NCBI GenBank assembly: GCA_002452215.1
Contig: DKCO01000055.1
Location: 62,001 to 126,000 of the forward strand
Direction: 5' to 3'
Length of the DNA stretch: 64,000 nt
Source: Spirochaetales bacterium UBA6872
GTDB taxonomy: Bacteria > Spirochaetota > Spirochaetia > Sphaerochaetales > Sphaerochaetaceae
Each line of letters begins with the position of its first letter. Position 1 is the first letter of the stretch. The notes below the pieces were generated by a model. It did not search any database and had not been told where the DNA came from. It worked only from the letters and a program-made list of their open reading frames with translations. Below, piece by piece: positions 43,677-53,100 of this stretch. The translations under genes were made by a program, and so were the position numbers.

Positions 43677-45101
43677 ATGAAGAAAAGTTACCTTTGCTGC
43701 TTTCCATTATTGATGGTTTCTCTGATCCTTTTGTTTTTTGTTTCATGCGATATTGACCCATATATTGTTGGGCAGATAGAATCTCCCGAAGCTTTTAAGA
43801 ATGCATTGGAGGAAGGGAAGGATAGCATTGTACTCAAATCTGGAAGTTATTCTTTTGATGATGACTTGCGCATATCCAAGTCATCTCGGATATATGTAAA
43901 TGGTTCATGTGCAAATATTTCATTCGCATCAGGTAAGGGTATAGTGGTTGATGAGTCTGTAGCTGATGGCAATGTGAGATTCGAGGACTTGAACATCGAT
44001 GGAAAGCTCTTAGTAAATGGTGGTGGAAGCAAGTCCATTGAGTTGGTCAATACCAGAATCAAGGACGTGGAGATGGCTAAAGATATATCAAGTGGAGGTG
44101 AAATGCCTCGTCTAGAGCTTGAGTCATCCTCAATCGAAGGAATCCTTTTGGTAACAAAAAATGCTTACGTTGAGCTTTTGGATGAAAAGTCAAAGATCAA
44201 TTCAACTATCGTTGATGAGAATGTAGAAGCTTATATTGTTGGATGCATAGAAGAGCTTGGCGATATTTCTTCAAGCAAAGGGAAAATCACAGAAGTCATA
44301 GGTGGATCTGGGACAGAGTCGGATCCGTATAGGATAAAAAGCCCAAAACAATTCAAAGCGCTTTTCGGTACAAAGAAAAATTATAATCCAGATGATAAAC
44401 AAATATATGCAAAGCTGCAAAACGATTTGGTGCTTGATGGTTCGTTGAATTACTATCTTACAAAAACAGTTCTCGATGGAAATATGCATTCCTTGTCTAT
44501 TGATAATCACTATGAGGATAGCCAATCTTTGGGTACTGCAATTTTTGGTGAAGTCATTGGCTCTACAATTGAAAATTTGATATTTGATATGGAATACAGC
44601 GTTGCTCTGATAGCGTTCGCTGGCAAGGAGGATGTTGTTCTTAGAAACGTCATTGCCAGAAGCGATACGCCACAAAAGGTTCCAAGTGGAGGTGCTATTT
44701 TTGTTGTCCATGCATATATCCCAGGAGAGGGCGCTGTTGTCTCGAATACCCTTACGCTTGAGAAATGCATAAATGAGGTCGAGATATCAATGGTTGAAGA
44801 GCAAACAGCAGACCATGGCATTTTTGTTGGGAAAAACGTACAAGATAAGACCATAATTTTGGATTCATGCGAAAACAGAGCCACTATAGTATCATATGCA
44901 AAAAAGATGGGGGTTGCCTTAGGCCTCTCTGGGTCGAAGAGCAACAAAGCAAAGCTTAAAGTGGTCAACTTCAAGAACTCTGGTAAGATTTCATGTACAG
45001 GATATGCATCCTTTTTGACATATGATGAAGAGTACAATAACTCTGTGAATGTTATCAGCATTGGAAATCCAGATGATTCAGAAATAGAGGTTATAAAGTA
45101 G
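43677..45101 (+). CDS. Lipoprotein of unknown function with beta-helix-like repeats
   Basis: A 474-residue lipoprotein with a signal peptide ending in FFVSC (lipobox). The mature chain is made of short beta strands repeated like a parallel beta-helix (SRIYVNGSCANISFAS, VRFEDLNIDGKLLV, SIELVNTRIKDVEM). It includes the motif GTESDPYRI, which is often found in surface proteins with pectate-lyase-like or S-layer-like folds. No catalytic motif is visible. The start at 43677 gives MKKSYLC; a GTG at 43668 is an alternative. It may belong to the LytTR-controlled operon or stand alone. Its 3' end overlaps the convergent merR gene by 11 bases. Confidence 0.7.
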   Translation: MKKSYLCCFPLLMVSLILLFFVSCDIDPYIVGQIESPEAFKNALEEGKDSIVLKSGSYSFDDDLRISKSSRIYVNGSCANISFASGKGIVVDESVADGNVRFEDLNIDGKLLVNGGGSKSIELVNTRIKDVEMAKDISSGGEMPRLELESSSIEGILLVTKNAYVELLDEKSKINSTIVDENVEAYIVGCIEELGDISSSKGKITEVIGGSGTESDPYRIKSPKQFKALFGTKKNYNPDDKQIYAKLQNDLVLDGSLNYYLTKTVLDGNMHSLSIDNHYEDSQSLGTAIFGEVIGSTIENLIFDMEYSVALIAFAGKEDVVLRNVIARSDTPQKVPSGGAIFVVHAYIPGEGAVVSNTLTLEKCINEVEISMVEEQTADHGIFVGKNVQDKTIILDSCENRATIVSYAKKMGVALGLSGSKSNKAKLKVVNFKNSGKISCTGYASFLTYDEEYNNSVNVISIGNPDDSEIEVIK

Positions 45102-45912
45102 AACCTTTTTCTACCATAACACTTAAAAGAGTTACAAAGTTTTCTTCATTTTTCTCGCTTAATGATGTGATAATGTATTCTTCATGGACATCTGAGACAG
45201 GCATGTATCCTTCTTTAGAAAGGGCCTCTTGGAAGAGTTTGTATTTATTTACAAGATCTGAATAGGCACATTTTATGTAGAAGTTTGCATATAAACCTTT
45301 GCATGTTGACTTGTCGCTTTTTCTTATTGTGAAGCCTGTTATATATGACAGTTCTGAGTACTTTCCAGCAAGGAAGTTCTCTTTTGGGAGAATCGAGCCG
45401 TTTGTGATTATCTCATTTGAGTCTACACTGTTCCAGAACTCCTCATAGGCTTTGTTCCAATCCTCTTCAATTGATTTCCCTCTCTTTTTTATTGGCAAAG
45501 ACAAGTAATAGCGGGGCATTTCTTCGATAATATATAGTTTGTCATATTCGCACTCCATTGCTTTCCTCATTTTTTTTGACAGCTCTGCAATAATTTTTCT
45601 TTTGATTGTCAAATTTTGTATCTTTGCATCAAGTTTCTTGTTCTCGAGCTCCATCAAATCCAAGAATGAGTTGTTGTTTATATCTTCTAGATATTGCCTT
45701 AATTGCTCTATTGGAATGTCCATCTCGCGAAGCGATAAGATAGTATCCAAGATCTTGATCTGGCTTGAGTCGTAATAGCGGTAACTAGTATTGCCTTTCC
45801 TGTATTTTGGAGAGAAAAGCCCAATTCTATCATAGTAGAAGAGAGTATCTTTCTTTATCGAGAACATCTTTGCAACTTCGCCTGTCTTGTAAAGTTTATT
45901 TTCCTTTGTCAT
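45091..45912 (-). CDS. MerR-family multidrug-type regulator (BmrR-like)
   Basis: A 273-residue regulator. The N-terminal MerR winged helix is LYKTGEVAKMFSIKKDTLFYYDRIGLFSPKYRKGNTSYRYYDSSQI, then a coiled-coil dimer helix (residues about 85-130) and a GyrI-like effector domain (RYYLSLPIKKRG and on). This plan is that of BmrR, which senses drugs by a GyrI-like pocket and activates a pump gene. Its own promoter region carries the 19-base sequence also found upstream of the MATE gene at 48646, so that pump is its probable target. The start at 45912 fits MTKENKLYKTGEV. No ribosome site is strong. Confidence 0.85.
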   Translation of the reverse strand: MTKENKLYKTGEVAKMFSIKKDTLFYYDRIGLFSPKYRKGNTSYRYYDSSQIKILDTILSLREMDIPIEQLRQYLEDINNNSFLDLMELENKKLDAKIQNLTIKRKIIAELSKKMRKAMECEYDKLYIIEEMPRYYLSLPIKKRGKSIEEDWNKAYEEFWNSVDSNEIITNGSILPKENFLAGKYSELSYITGFTIRKSDKSTCKGLYANFYIKCAYSDLVNKYKLFQEALSKEGYMPVSDVHEEYIITSLSEKNEENFVTLLSVMVEKGSTL

Positions 45913-45915
45913 GGA

Positions 45916-45938
45916 TTTACTATAGACCAACTCAATTG
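45916..45938 (-). promoter_or_regulatory. MerR operator in the merR promoter
   Basis: The sequence CTATAGACCAACTCAATTG (45920-45938, plus strand) matches 16 of 19 bases of the operator in front of the MATE gene at 48601-48619. On the minus strand a TATAGT -10 box (rc 45919-45924) overlaps it, a layout suited to autoregulation by a MerR-type protein. Confidence 0.5.
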
Positions 45939-45975
45939 TTTGTCCTAGCTTATCATAAGAAACAGCGAGTCGAGT

Positions 45976-46257
45976 TTAATCATCTACCCATTCTATGTCT
46001 TTCTCAGCTTCCCAGAATGATTTTCCATTGAAGATTTGTGCTTTTATGAAAGCTTTTCGACAATGTTCGATGTCAATATCATCATGGCTCCATATCAGTT
46101 TGTCGTTTGGTGGTTGATATTGTATGATTTCCATGTGAATGGTGTCGTGATTAATCATGTAGCCTTGAAACCAATACTTTATTCCGTTGTAAATATAAAT
46201 TGTGTCCTGGCACGAATAGATTCTATCCAGGAATTCATTAACGTTGCCACCAATCAT
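45976..46257 (-). CDS. Small hypothetical protein of a phage-type cassette
   Basis: A 93-residue acidic protein that I do not recognise (MIGGNVNEFLDRIYSCQDTI at the start, EWVDD at the end). It overlaps the upstream gene by ATGA (46254-46257), so it is translated with it. It is the last gene of a minus-strand run that includes a DUF4417 protein, an ImmA/IrrE-type peptidase and a phage-like repressor. A phage or mobile-element origin is inferred from the neighbours only. Confidence 0.5.
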   Translation of the reverse strand: MIGGNVNEFLDRIYSCQDTIYIYNGIKYWFQGYMINHDTIHMEIIQYQPPNDKLIWSHDDIDIEHCRKAFIKAQIFNGKSFWEAEKDIEWVDD

Positions 46258-46655
46258 ATGTTTTCTATTCCTATAAAAAATCTGTTATATTTGACTTTCA
46301 TTTCATTGGTTAGAGGTTTTGCAACAGAGCGCTCAAAAGGCCCTACTTTATTTGCACTGAAACGAACATCGTATAAGTGATAGTGCAAAACAGGCGTATG
46401 TCTCTCACCTGTAAGAAATGGTTCGGGATGGTATGCAATTTCCATTGTTAAATAATGCTGGTTATTATAAAACCTCATTTCATGAAAAGTTCCATCTGGT
46501 TTGAGCTTGATATATGCGTTGCTACTATGAGAAGACTCTGGCAATCCATGTTTCCCTGAAACACCTTGTAATACCTTAACCCCATTGATCATGCCAACCA
46601 CTTTGTAACTATAAGGGACATTGTTCCCAGCAGCAAAAGTTCCACGTCCACCCAT
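46254..46655 (-). CDS. Small phage-type protein (GGRG-start family)
   Basis: A 133-residue protein starting MGGRGTFAAGNNV, an opening seen in small phage or integrative-element proteins next to DUF4417 genes. It is rich in beta strands with many H and Y residues (HYLTMEIAYHPEP, PVLHYHLYDVRFSANKVG). The function is unknown. It starts one base after the DUF4417 gene stop region and overlaps the following gene by ATGA. Confidence 0.55.
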   Translation of the reverse strand: MGGRGTFAAGNNVPYSYKVVGMINGVKVLQGVSGKHGLPESSHSSNAYIKLKPDGTFHEMRFYNNQHYLTMEIAYHPEPFLTGERHTPVLHYHLYDVRFSANKVGPFERSVAKPLTNEMKVKYNRFFIGIENI

Positions 46656-46656
46656 A

Positions 46657-47292
46657 TTAGCGCACCACCTTTCGAGATGAGCGATAATCTACGACAACAA
46701 TATTCTCACGCATTTCAGGAAAGGGAGAACCGAAGCAAATGATGGTTTCTGGCTGTATTTTTTCAATCATTGCATAGTAGCCCCGCATGAAATCGATGTG
46801 GCTTTTTTTGCAACCTATCGTTGCAATAGCTACAATTGAGTTTTCTTCTACGCCATCAAAACAGAATTCATAGCTATTTGGTGTGCTCCAGCTTATTGTG
46901 GGGATGACAATTAGGCCTTTGCTTTGCCAATAAGCCCCACACCAGCGGTTTTTTGCAACGCTTTCGATTTGGCGCCACAGGCACATGTCTGCGTAAGTAG
47001 AAAAATCTGGCGTCAGAAGAAATGCATATTGGGAATACTTTGCTAAAGATCTTTGGGGATTATTATAAATTCCATTGAATCTATAATCATCGACAAAAAA
47101 ATGAACTCCTCTCTTCGTATTCACATAAGAATCGTTTGATCGTGTGTCAGAGCATGCGATTAATGATGGTTTTGTGTTCATATCAAGTGCTTGTTTTTTT
47201 ACTAAAGGAATATTCCATCTTCCTTGACCGACATATTCATTACGCAGAAACAATTGATTATTACGCATGTTTTTGCTTGAGTTTTTTTTCAT
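46657..47292 (-). CDS. DUF4417-type protein
   Basis: A 211-residue protein that fits the DUF4417 pattern found in phages and conjugative elements. The openings NRWCGAYWQSKGLIVIPTISW and the phrase IVAIATIGCKKSHIDFMRGYYAMIEKIQPETIICFGSPFPEM are typical of that family. It has no known biochemical role. The ribosome site is AGAAAGG. The 215 bases before it (47293-47507) show no gene I can support. Confidence 0.65.
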   Translation of the reverse strand: MKKNSSKNMRNNQLFLRNEYVGQGRWNIPLVKKQALDMNTKPSLIACSDTRSNDSYVNTKRGVHFFVDDYRFNGIYNNPQRSLAKYSQYAFLLTPDFSTYADMCLWRQIESVAKNRWCGAYWQSKGLIVIPTISWSTPNSYEFCFDGVEENSIVAIATIGCKKSHIDFMRGYYAMIEKIQPETIICFGSPFPEMRENIVVVDYRSSRKVVR

Positions 47293-47507
47293 GTTTTAAC
47301 CTTTCTCCATGCTTGGAGGAATAATGAGACAAACAATTCGCTTTTATTTGATTTTTCGAATTGTACCGCAATGAAGGATATGCTAAACTCAATTTCTGGA
47401 AAGAGATGCGAAGAGCATATCTGTAATGAGACGTATTAGACTGTTGCGCCAACAACATTTTAGTACGTTTTATTTTTTTTCTTTTAACATTTAAAGTGGC
47501 AACCTCC

Positions 47508-48062
47508 TTAACATGTTTTGTCATAGAATAGACTAACGATAGTTTTCTCGTAGTTTGTATATTCGCCACAATAGACTTTCTTCCATTTTTGATAATAAGA
47601 ATATGCATATGTGGCAGCTTCATGGCTTACCTCAAACATTCGCATGATACTCTCGGGACTTTCCAGTGCGAACTTATAAATCAAAACTGGTGGTGCAAGT
47701 GCATATTTGGCAAAGAAATTGACTTCTTTTTCTGCTAGCTCGCTATCTTCAGTGTGATCGAGAACTATATGTCCAATTTCGTGCATGATAGTGTTGTTTA
47801 TACGTCCATAGTTTTTTTCGTCGTTGTAGAATATGTACCATTGTCCATTTTGTTCTTGCATGGCAAAGCCATCTTCACTTTTCTTTAGCAAGAGTTGACG
47901 TACCTTTGATTTATAAGCGGAATACGGAGTAATTTTAACGCCCAGTTTGCATGCGATCTCAAAAGCATTGATAGGGACACAGGATATCTTGAGCTTTTCA
48001 AACATATTGGCAGCACTGGTTTTAATCTCTTCATATCTTGAATAAGGCAATTCGATTGACAA
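47508..48062 (-). CDS. ImmA/IrrE-type metallopeptidase
   Basis: A 184-residue zinc peptidase of the ImmA/IrrE group. It has the HExxH motif in TIMHEIGHIVLDH, followed by ELAEKEVNFFAKYALAPP, which supplies the third ligand region. Such proteins cut the partner XRE repressor encoded next to them to switch on mobile-element genes. It starts with TTG at 48062 behind a GGAGG site that lies at the end of the XRE gene, so the pair is translated together. Confidence 0.88.
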   Translation of the reverse strand: MSIELPYSRYEEIKTSAANMFEKLKISCVPINAFEIACKLGVKITPYSAYKSKVRQLLLKKSEDGFAMQEQNGQWYIFYNDEKNYGRINNTIMHEIGHIVLDHTEDSELAEKEVNFFAKYALAPPVLIYKFALESPESIMRMFEVSHEAATYAYSYYQKWKKVYCGEYTNYEKTIVSLFYDKTC

Positions 48063-48064
48063 CT

Positions 48065-48376
48065 TCAGTCCTCCCCAAATAATGCATTGATTAGATCTTT
48101 CTTTTCCTGCTCAGTCATAGAAGAAGCATTTCTTGCAACAATGCGGCGAATTTTGTTATAATTAAAGTCATTGTTTTCTATTCCTAAAAGGTAGTCTGAG
48201 GTTGTATGCAATGCTGTTGCTATGTTTGCAATTACTTCAGGATTTGGATCTCTTGCCCCTGATATATATCTGGACATGGCAGCCTCTGTGACACCGATTT
48301 GTCTTGACAAATCTTTTTGTTTTATACCTCTTTTTTGTAGCATATTTAAAATTCGTTCTCCTATTTCTTTTCCCAT
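48065..48376 (-). CDS. Phage-type XRE repressor (partner of ImmA-like peptidase)
   Basis: A 103-residue repressor with a helix-turn-helix RGIKQKDLSRQIGVTEAAMSRYISGARDPNPEVIANIATALHTTSDYLLGIE. It resembles ImmR/Xre and is followed immediately by the ImmA/IrrE-type peptidase that would cleave it. Two direct repeats ATTACCAA in its promoter region are probable binding sites, so it likely represses its own operon. Confidence 0.9.
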   Translation of the reverse strand: MGKEIGERILNMLQKRGIKQKDLSRQIGVTEAAMSRYISGARDPNPEVIANIATALHTTSDYLLGIENNDFNYNKIRRIVARNASSMTEQEKKDLINALFGED

Positions 48377-48404
48377 GTGTTACATTCTCTCCTAACTACA
48401 GGTA

Positions 48405-48448
48405 TATAGTACTAATAAAATTACCAATTTGTCAATAAATATTACCAA
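48405..48448 (-). promoter_or_regulatory. Promoter and operator repeats of the XRE-ImmA operon
   Basis: On the plus strand ATTACCAA occurs at 48420-48427 and 48441-48448, 21 bases apart (two helical turns). On the minus strand these read TTGGTAAT and flank a consensus TTGACA -35 box. An 18-base spacer leads to a TACTAT -10-like box. Binding would block the polymerase, as expected for autorepression. Confidence 0.55.
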
Positions 48449-48596
48449 ATATTATATGCTCATTTGTTTGAGCTTGAAGGGTTTTTGATGGATCTGTATT
48501 CGAGCGGAAACAAAGAGTGTCAACCAAAATTGCAATTATCTATAAGCGAGTATTGAAAGGAAAAGTCAAAGCCTACCCATTTTCGTTTATCATATC

Positions 48597-48627
48597 TTGA
48601 CTATGGACCAACTCCATAGATTTAGCT
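48597..48627 (+). promoter_or_regulatory. MerR-type operator in front of the MATE pump gene
   Basis: CTATGGA and TCCATAG form an inverted repeat around CCAAC (48601-48619). It directly follows a TTGACT -35-like box (48597-48602). The spacer to TTAGCT (48622-48627) is 19 bases, the long spacer typical of MerR-activated promoters, though that -10 is weak. The same 19-base text is nearly repeated in the promoter of the merR gene 2.7 kb away. Confidence 0.55.
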
Positions 48628-48645
48628 ATGAATGAGAGGTTGAAA

Positions 48646-49998
48646 ATGAGTGAAAAAGAAACATACAATGATTTTTTCGCAAATACAAAACCCGTAAGGC
48701 TTTTCTTCAAAGCGTCTATTCCTGGTGCGATTGGTATGCTTGCATCGAATATCTATTATCTTTGTGAGTCGTTGATTGTAGGTCGTGTTTTGGGAGATGA
48801 TGCCTTTGCGGCTATGAATCTTGGGTTGCCATTTATTCTCATAACATTTGCGCTTGCGGATCTTGTTGGAGTAGGTTCCTCTGTTCACATTGCTATAAAA
48901 ATGGGTGAGGGCAAGAGGGACGAAGCTGATAGAATATTTTCGTTGGCTGTAGTGTTGATTTTTGTTTTTACTTTTGTCATGTCAACTATATTGCTAATAT
49001 TTGCTCCTTCTTTTTTCCGCATCATGGGTGCGAATGCAAAAGTTTCTGATCTTGCTGTTGAGTATGTGAGAGTCTATTGCCTGTTTGCACCTATAACAGG
49101 TTTTGTTTTTGCTTTTGACAACTATCTAAGGATATGTGGAAAAGTGAGATTATCGATGTTGATAAACATATTCATGGCATTGGTCTGTGCAATGTTTGAG
49201 TTCATTTTCATGCTAGGATTCCACCTTCCACTTGGCTATGCGGCTTTTGGCACAAGCCTCGGAATGTCCATTACAGCCTTGGTTCTTATTATTCTTTTTT
49301 CTACAGGAAAGATGGCTTTGCATTTTCGCGTACCGCGTTTTAGATGGAACTATATTAAGGATATAATCGGGGCAGGTTTACCTGCTTTCCTTGGCAATAT
49401 GGCGGGGCGAGTTATTTCTATATTGATGAATTTTCTTCTTCTCTCCATTGGAGGAACAGCATCCGTATCAATATATGGAATAGTGATGAATATCGATGCA
49501 TTTGTAATTTGCATCCAATATGGCATATGTGACTCTTTACAACCAGCAGTGGGTTACAATTTTGGATCTCAAAATATGCATAGAGTTAAGGCTTTGGAAA
49601 GATGTTGTTATGGTGCATCTGCTATTATATCTGCTGTTTTTGGTGTTTTGATGCTATGTTTCAGCAAAAGCTTTGTGGTTCTATTCTTAGGCAATGGTAT
49701 GGATGCAAATTTCATGAAAGAAGCATCCTTTGCTGTAGTGCTATATGCTTTGGCTTGCTTCGTCAGATGGTTTTCGTATGCGTCTCAAAGTTTCTTCTCT
49801 GCAATTGGCTATTCAAGATTGGCCGTTTTTCTGTCTGGCTTCGGCGCGTTTGTCTTTCCATTGATATCAATTCTCCTTCTTTGGCCTCTTTCTGTTAATG
49901 GTTTGTATCTGAATACAGCATTGACATCTTTGCTCTCAGCAATGCTCGCCATTGTTCTTTTGGGTAAGACAATTAGGTCTTTGAAACAAGCAAAGTAG
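48646..49998 (+). CDS. MATE-family multidrug efflux transporter
   Basis: A 450-residue exporter with 12 predicted helices. Family features are FFKASIPGAIGMLASNIYYLCESLIVGRVLGDDAFAA, GYAAFGTSLGMSI and GICDSLQPAVGYNFGSQNM. It likely expels drugs or toxic organic cations with a Na+ or H+ gradient. The start at 48646 has AGAGG 8 bases upstream; an in-frame ATG at 48628 lies within the predicted promoter start region. A MerR-type operator precedes it, matching the regulator gene at 45091-45912. Confidence 0.88.
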   Translation: MSEKETYNDFFANTKPVRLFFKASIPGAIGMLASNIYYLCESLIVGRVLGDDAFAAMNLGLPFILITFALADLVGVGSSVHIAIKMGEGKRDEADRIFSLAVVLIFVFTFVMSTILLIFAPSFFRIMGANAKVSDLAVEYVRVYCLFAPITGFVFAFDNYLRICGKVRLSMLINIFMALVCAMFEFIFMLGFHLPLGYAAFGTSLGMSITALVLIILFSTGKMALHFRVPRFRWNYIKDIIGAGLPAFLGNMAGRVISILMNFLLLSIGGTASVSIYGIVMNIDAFVICIQYGICDSLQPAVGYNFGSQNMHRVKALERCCYGASAIISAVFGVLMLCFSKSFVVLFLGNGMDANFMKEASFAVVLYALACFVRWFSYASQSFFSAIGYSRLAVFLSGFGAFVFPLISILLLWPLSVNGLYLNTALTSLLSAMLAIVLLGKTIRSLKQAK

Positions 49999-50035
49999 AG
50001 GGGTGATAAATGTAGTTTATGATTCGATTAGAGTG

Positions 50036-50112
50036 TTGAAAGATGGCTTTAGTTGGAGTATTCTAGATAGTGGTGTGTTGTGCCCCGTGCTTCATTAAAG
50101 GGTGGTGCACAA
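50036..50112 (+). promoter_or_regulatory. Promoter and leader inverted repeat of the pyruvate oxidoreductase gene
   Basis: TTGAAA (50036-50041) and TATTCT (50059-50064) are separated by 17 bases and form a plausible promoter. Downstream of the predicted start, TTGTGC (50078-50083) and GCACAA (50107-50112) form an inverted repeat that also brackets CCC/GGG. The half-sites resemble those of the redox repressor Rex, but the spacing is too long for the standard site, so an RNA hairpin is equally likely. Confidence 0.5.
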
Positions 50113-50148
50113 TATCTATAAACAATTTTTTATTGGAGTGTAATAAAA

Positions 50149-53100
50149 ATGGCAGACAAGAAAATGGTCACTATTGACGGAAATACTGCTGCTGCGCATA
50201 TAGCATATGCATTCAGCGATGTAGCCGCAATTTACCCAATTACTCCATCCTCACCAATGGGAGAGTATTCAGAGCAGTGGTCTTCTGCAGGAAAGGAGAA
50301 CCTTTGGGGAAAGAAAGTCGATATCATGGAAATGCAATCTGAGGCTGGTGCTGCAGGTGCTGTTCATGGATCTCTCGCTGCAGGTGCTTTGACAACAACA
50401 TTTACAGCATCTCAGGGTCTTTTGTTGATGATTCCTAATATGTACAAGATTGCAGGAGAGATGATTCCTACAGTATTCCATGTTTCAGCTAGAGCCTTGG
50501 CTGCTCAGTCTCTTTCTATTTTTGGAGATCATTCTGATGTAATGGCTTGTAGGAACACAGGGTTTGCAATGACTTGTGCATCATCAATCCAGGAGACAAT
50601 GGATATTGCACTCGTTGCTCACCTTGCAACTCTTGAGTCGGAAGTTCCATTCCTTAATTTCTTTGATGGATTTAGAACATCACACGAGATTCAGAAAGTT
50701 GAAGAGATTTCATATGATGATATAAGAACTCTCGTCGATGAAAAGTATATCGAGAGGTTCAGATCCAGAGCTCAAAGACCAGAGCATCCAATGACAAAGG
50801 TTGCAGCTCAGAACGAGGATGTTTACTTCCAGGGCAGGGAAACTGTCAACAAGTACTATGATGCTCTTCCTGAGATGGTTCAGAAGTACATGGACAAAGT
50901 GGCATCAATTACAGGAAGACAGTATCATTTGTTCGACTATGTTGGTTCCCCAACTGCTGAGAATGTAGTAATCGTAATGGGATCTGCTGCAGATACTTTC
51001 GAGTGGGCTGTCAAATACCTCAATGAAAGAGGAGCAAATGTTGGTCTCTTGAAGGTGAGACTTTATAGACCATTCTCAGCTAAAGACATGGTTGCTGCTC
51101 TTCCAAAGTCAGTCAAGAAGATTGCTGTTCTCGACAGAACAAAGGAAATCGGAGCAACAGGAGAGCCTTTGTATCTTGATGTTGTCGCAGCTCTTGACCA
51201 GATGGACAGAAGAGGAATCAAAGTCATTGGTGGCAGATATGGCCTTTCTTCCAAGGACTTCACTCCAACTCATGCAAAGTCTGTATTTGATTTCTTGGCA
51301 AAGGATGATGCTTGGCACAACTTTACAATCGGTATCGATGATGATGTCACTCATAGATCTATTCCTGTATCAGAGCCAATCAATGTTACTCCTGCTGGAG
51401 TTGTATCTTGCATGTTCTGGGGTCTTGGATCAGATGGTACAGTCGGTGCAAACAAGAACTCAATCAAGATTATTGGAGATAATACAAACCAGAAGGCTCA
51501 GGCTTACTTTGCATACGATTCAAAGAAATCTGGCGGTATTACAATTTCTCACCTGAGATTTGGTGAGGGTAACCTCGATATGCCATGGCTTATTGACCAT
51601 GCAGATTTCGTTGCTTGCCATAACCCAGCATACATCGGAAGATATGATATGCTATCAGCGCTTAAGACAGGTGGTGTTTTCCTTCTTAACTCTCCAGTTC
51701 CAACAGAGGAAGTATTTGATCATCTGACAAGAGAGATGCAAGAGCAGATTATTAACAAGAAGATCAGATTCTATTCAATTGATGCTCTGAAGATTGCTCA
51801 ATCAGTTGGTCTTGGTTCAAGAATCAACACTGTCATGCAGGCTGCATTCTTTGCAATTGCTAATATTCTTCCACAAGATGAAGCAATCGCTCTCATCAAG
51901 AAGTACATCAAGAAGACTTTCTTGAAGAAGGGAGAGGATGTAGTTAACAAGAACTGGGCTGCAGTAGACGCAACAGCAGCTGCTCTTGTTGAAGTAAAGG
52001 TTCCTGAGAAGATTACAAAGAGCTATGAGCCAAAGAAGCTTATTCCAGAGAACGCTGATGAGTTTGCAAAGAATATCATCGAGCCAATCATGCATCTAAA
52101 GGGCAACGATATCCCAGTTTCAAAGATGTCTTTCGACGGAAAGCTTCCTACTGGAACAGCTAAGCTTGAGAAGAGAGGAGTTGCAGCATTTGTTCCTCAT
52201 TGGGATTCAACAAAGTGTATCCAGTGTAACCAGTGCGTGCAGTCATGTCCTCATGCTGCTATCAGATCAAAGCAGATCACTGTTGAGGATGTCGAGAAAG
52301 CTCCAGAAGGATTTACAGTAATCAAGTCCAATACAAAGAACGATAGAAACCTCCAGTTCAGGGTTCAAGTCTACATTGAGGATTGCCAGGGTTGTGGAGT
52401 TTGTATCGAAGCTTGTCCTGCAAAAGAGAAAGCTCTTTCATTTGTTTCTGCAGAGGCTGAGAGAGAGGCAGGCGAGGACGAGAGATGCGAATACTTCGAG
52501 AATCTCACATGGGATAATCTTGATGGGCTTAACATGTCAACTGTTAAGGGCTTGAACTTCAAGCAGCCACTGTTTGAGTTCTCAGGAGCTTGTGCTGGTT
52601 GTGGAGAGACTCCTTATGTTAAGATGCTTTCGCAAATCTGTGGCGAGAGAGCAATTATTGCTAATGCAACAGGATGTTCTTCAATCTACTCAGGTACTTT
52701 CCCAACAATTCCTTACACAAAGAGAGCTGATGGAAGAGGTCCAGCATGGGGTAACTCACTTTTTGAAGACAATGCTGAGTATGGTCTTGGAATGAGACTT
52801 GCTGTTGATTCAAACAGAAATCTTCTCAGATTGAAGACAGATGCACTTTTGGCAGCAGGATGCTCTGACGAGCTTAAGGCAGCTATCGAGAAGTGCTATA
52901 GTCTTTGGGATGATATTACAGAGGCTTCTATAACAGCTCAGAAGGAAGTCCAAGCTGTACTTGCAAAAGAGAAAGCAACAGATCAGAACAAGGAGCTTTT
53001 GGAGAAGATCGATGAGCTTAAGGATTACTTCTCAGAGAAAGATGTTCTTATCATCGGTGGTGATGGATGGGCATACGACATTGGCTACGGTGGTGTCGAC

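Noticed and set aside
45091..45101. Operon link between the beta-helix lipoprotein and merR
   Set aside because: They are convergent with an 11-base overlap and cannot share a transcript.
47261..47623. A 120-codon minus-strand frame between the DUF4417 and ImmA-like genes
   Set aside because: It overlaps both neighbours, is strongly basic with low-complexity sequence, and has no ribosome site.
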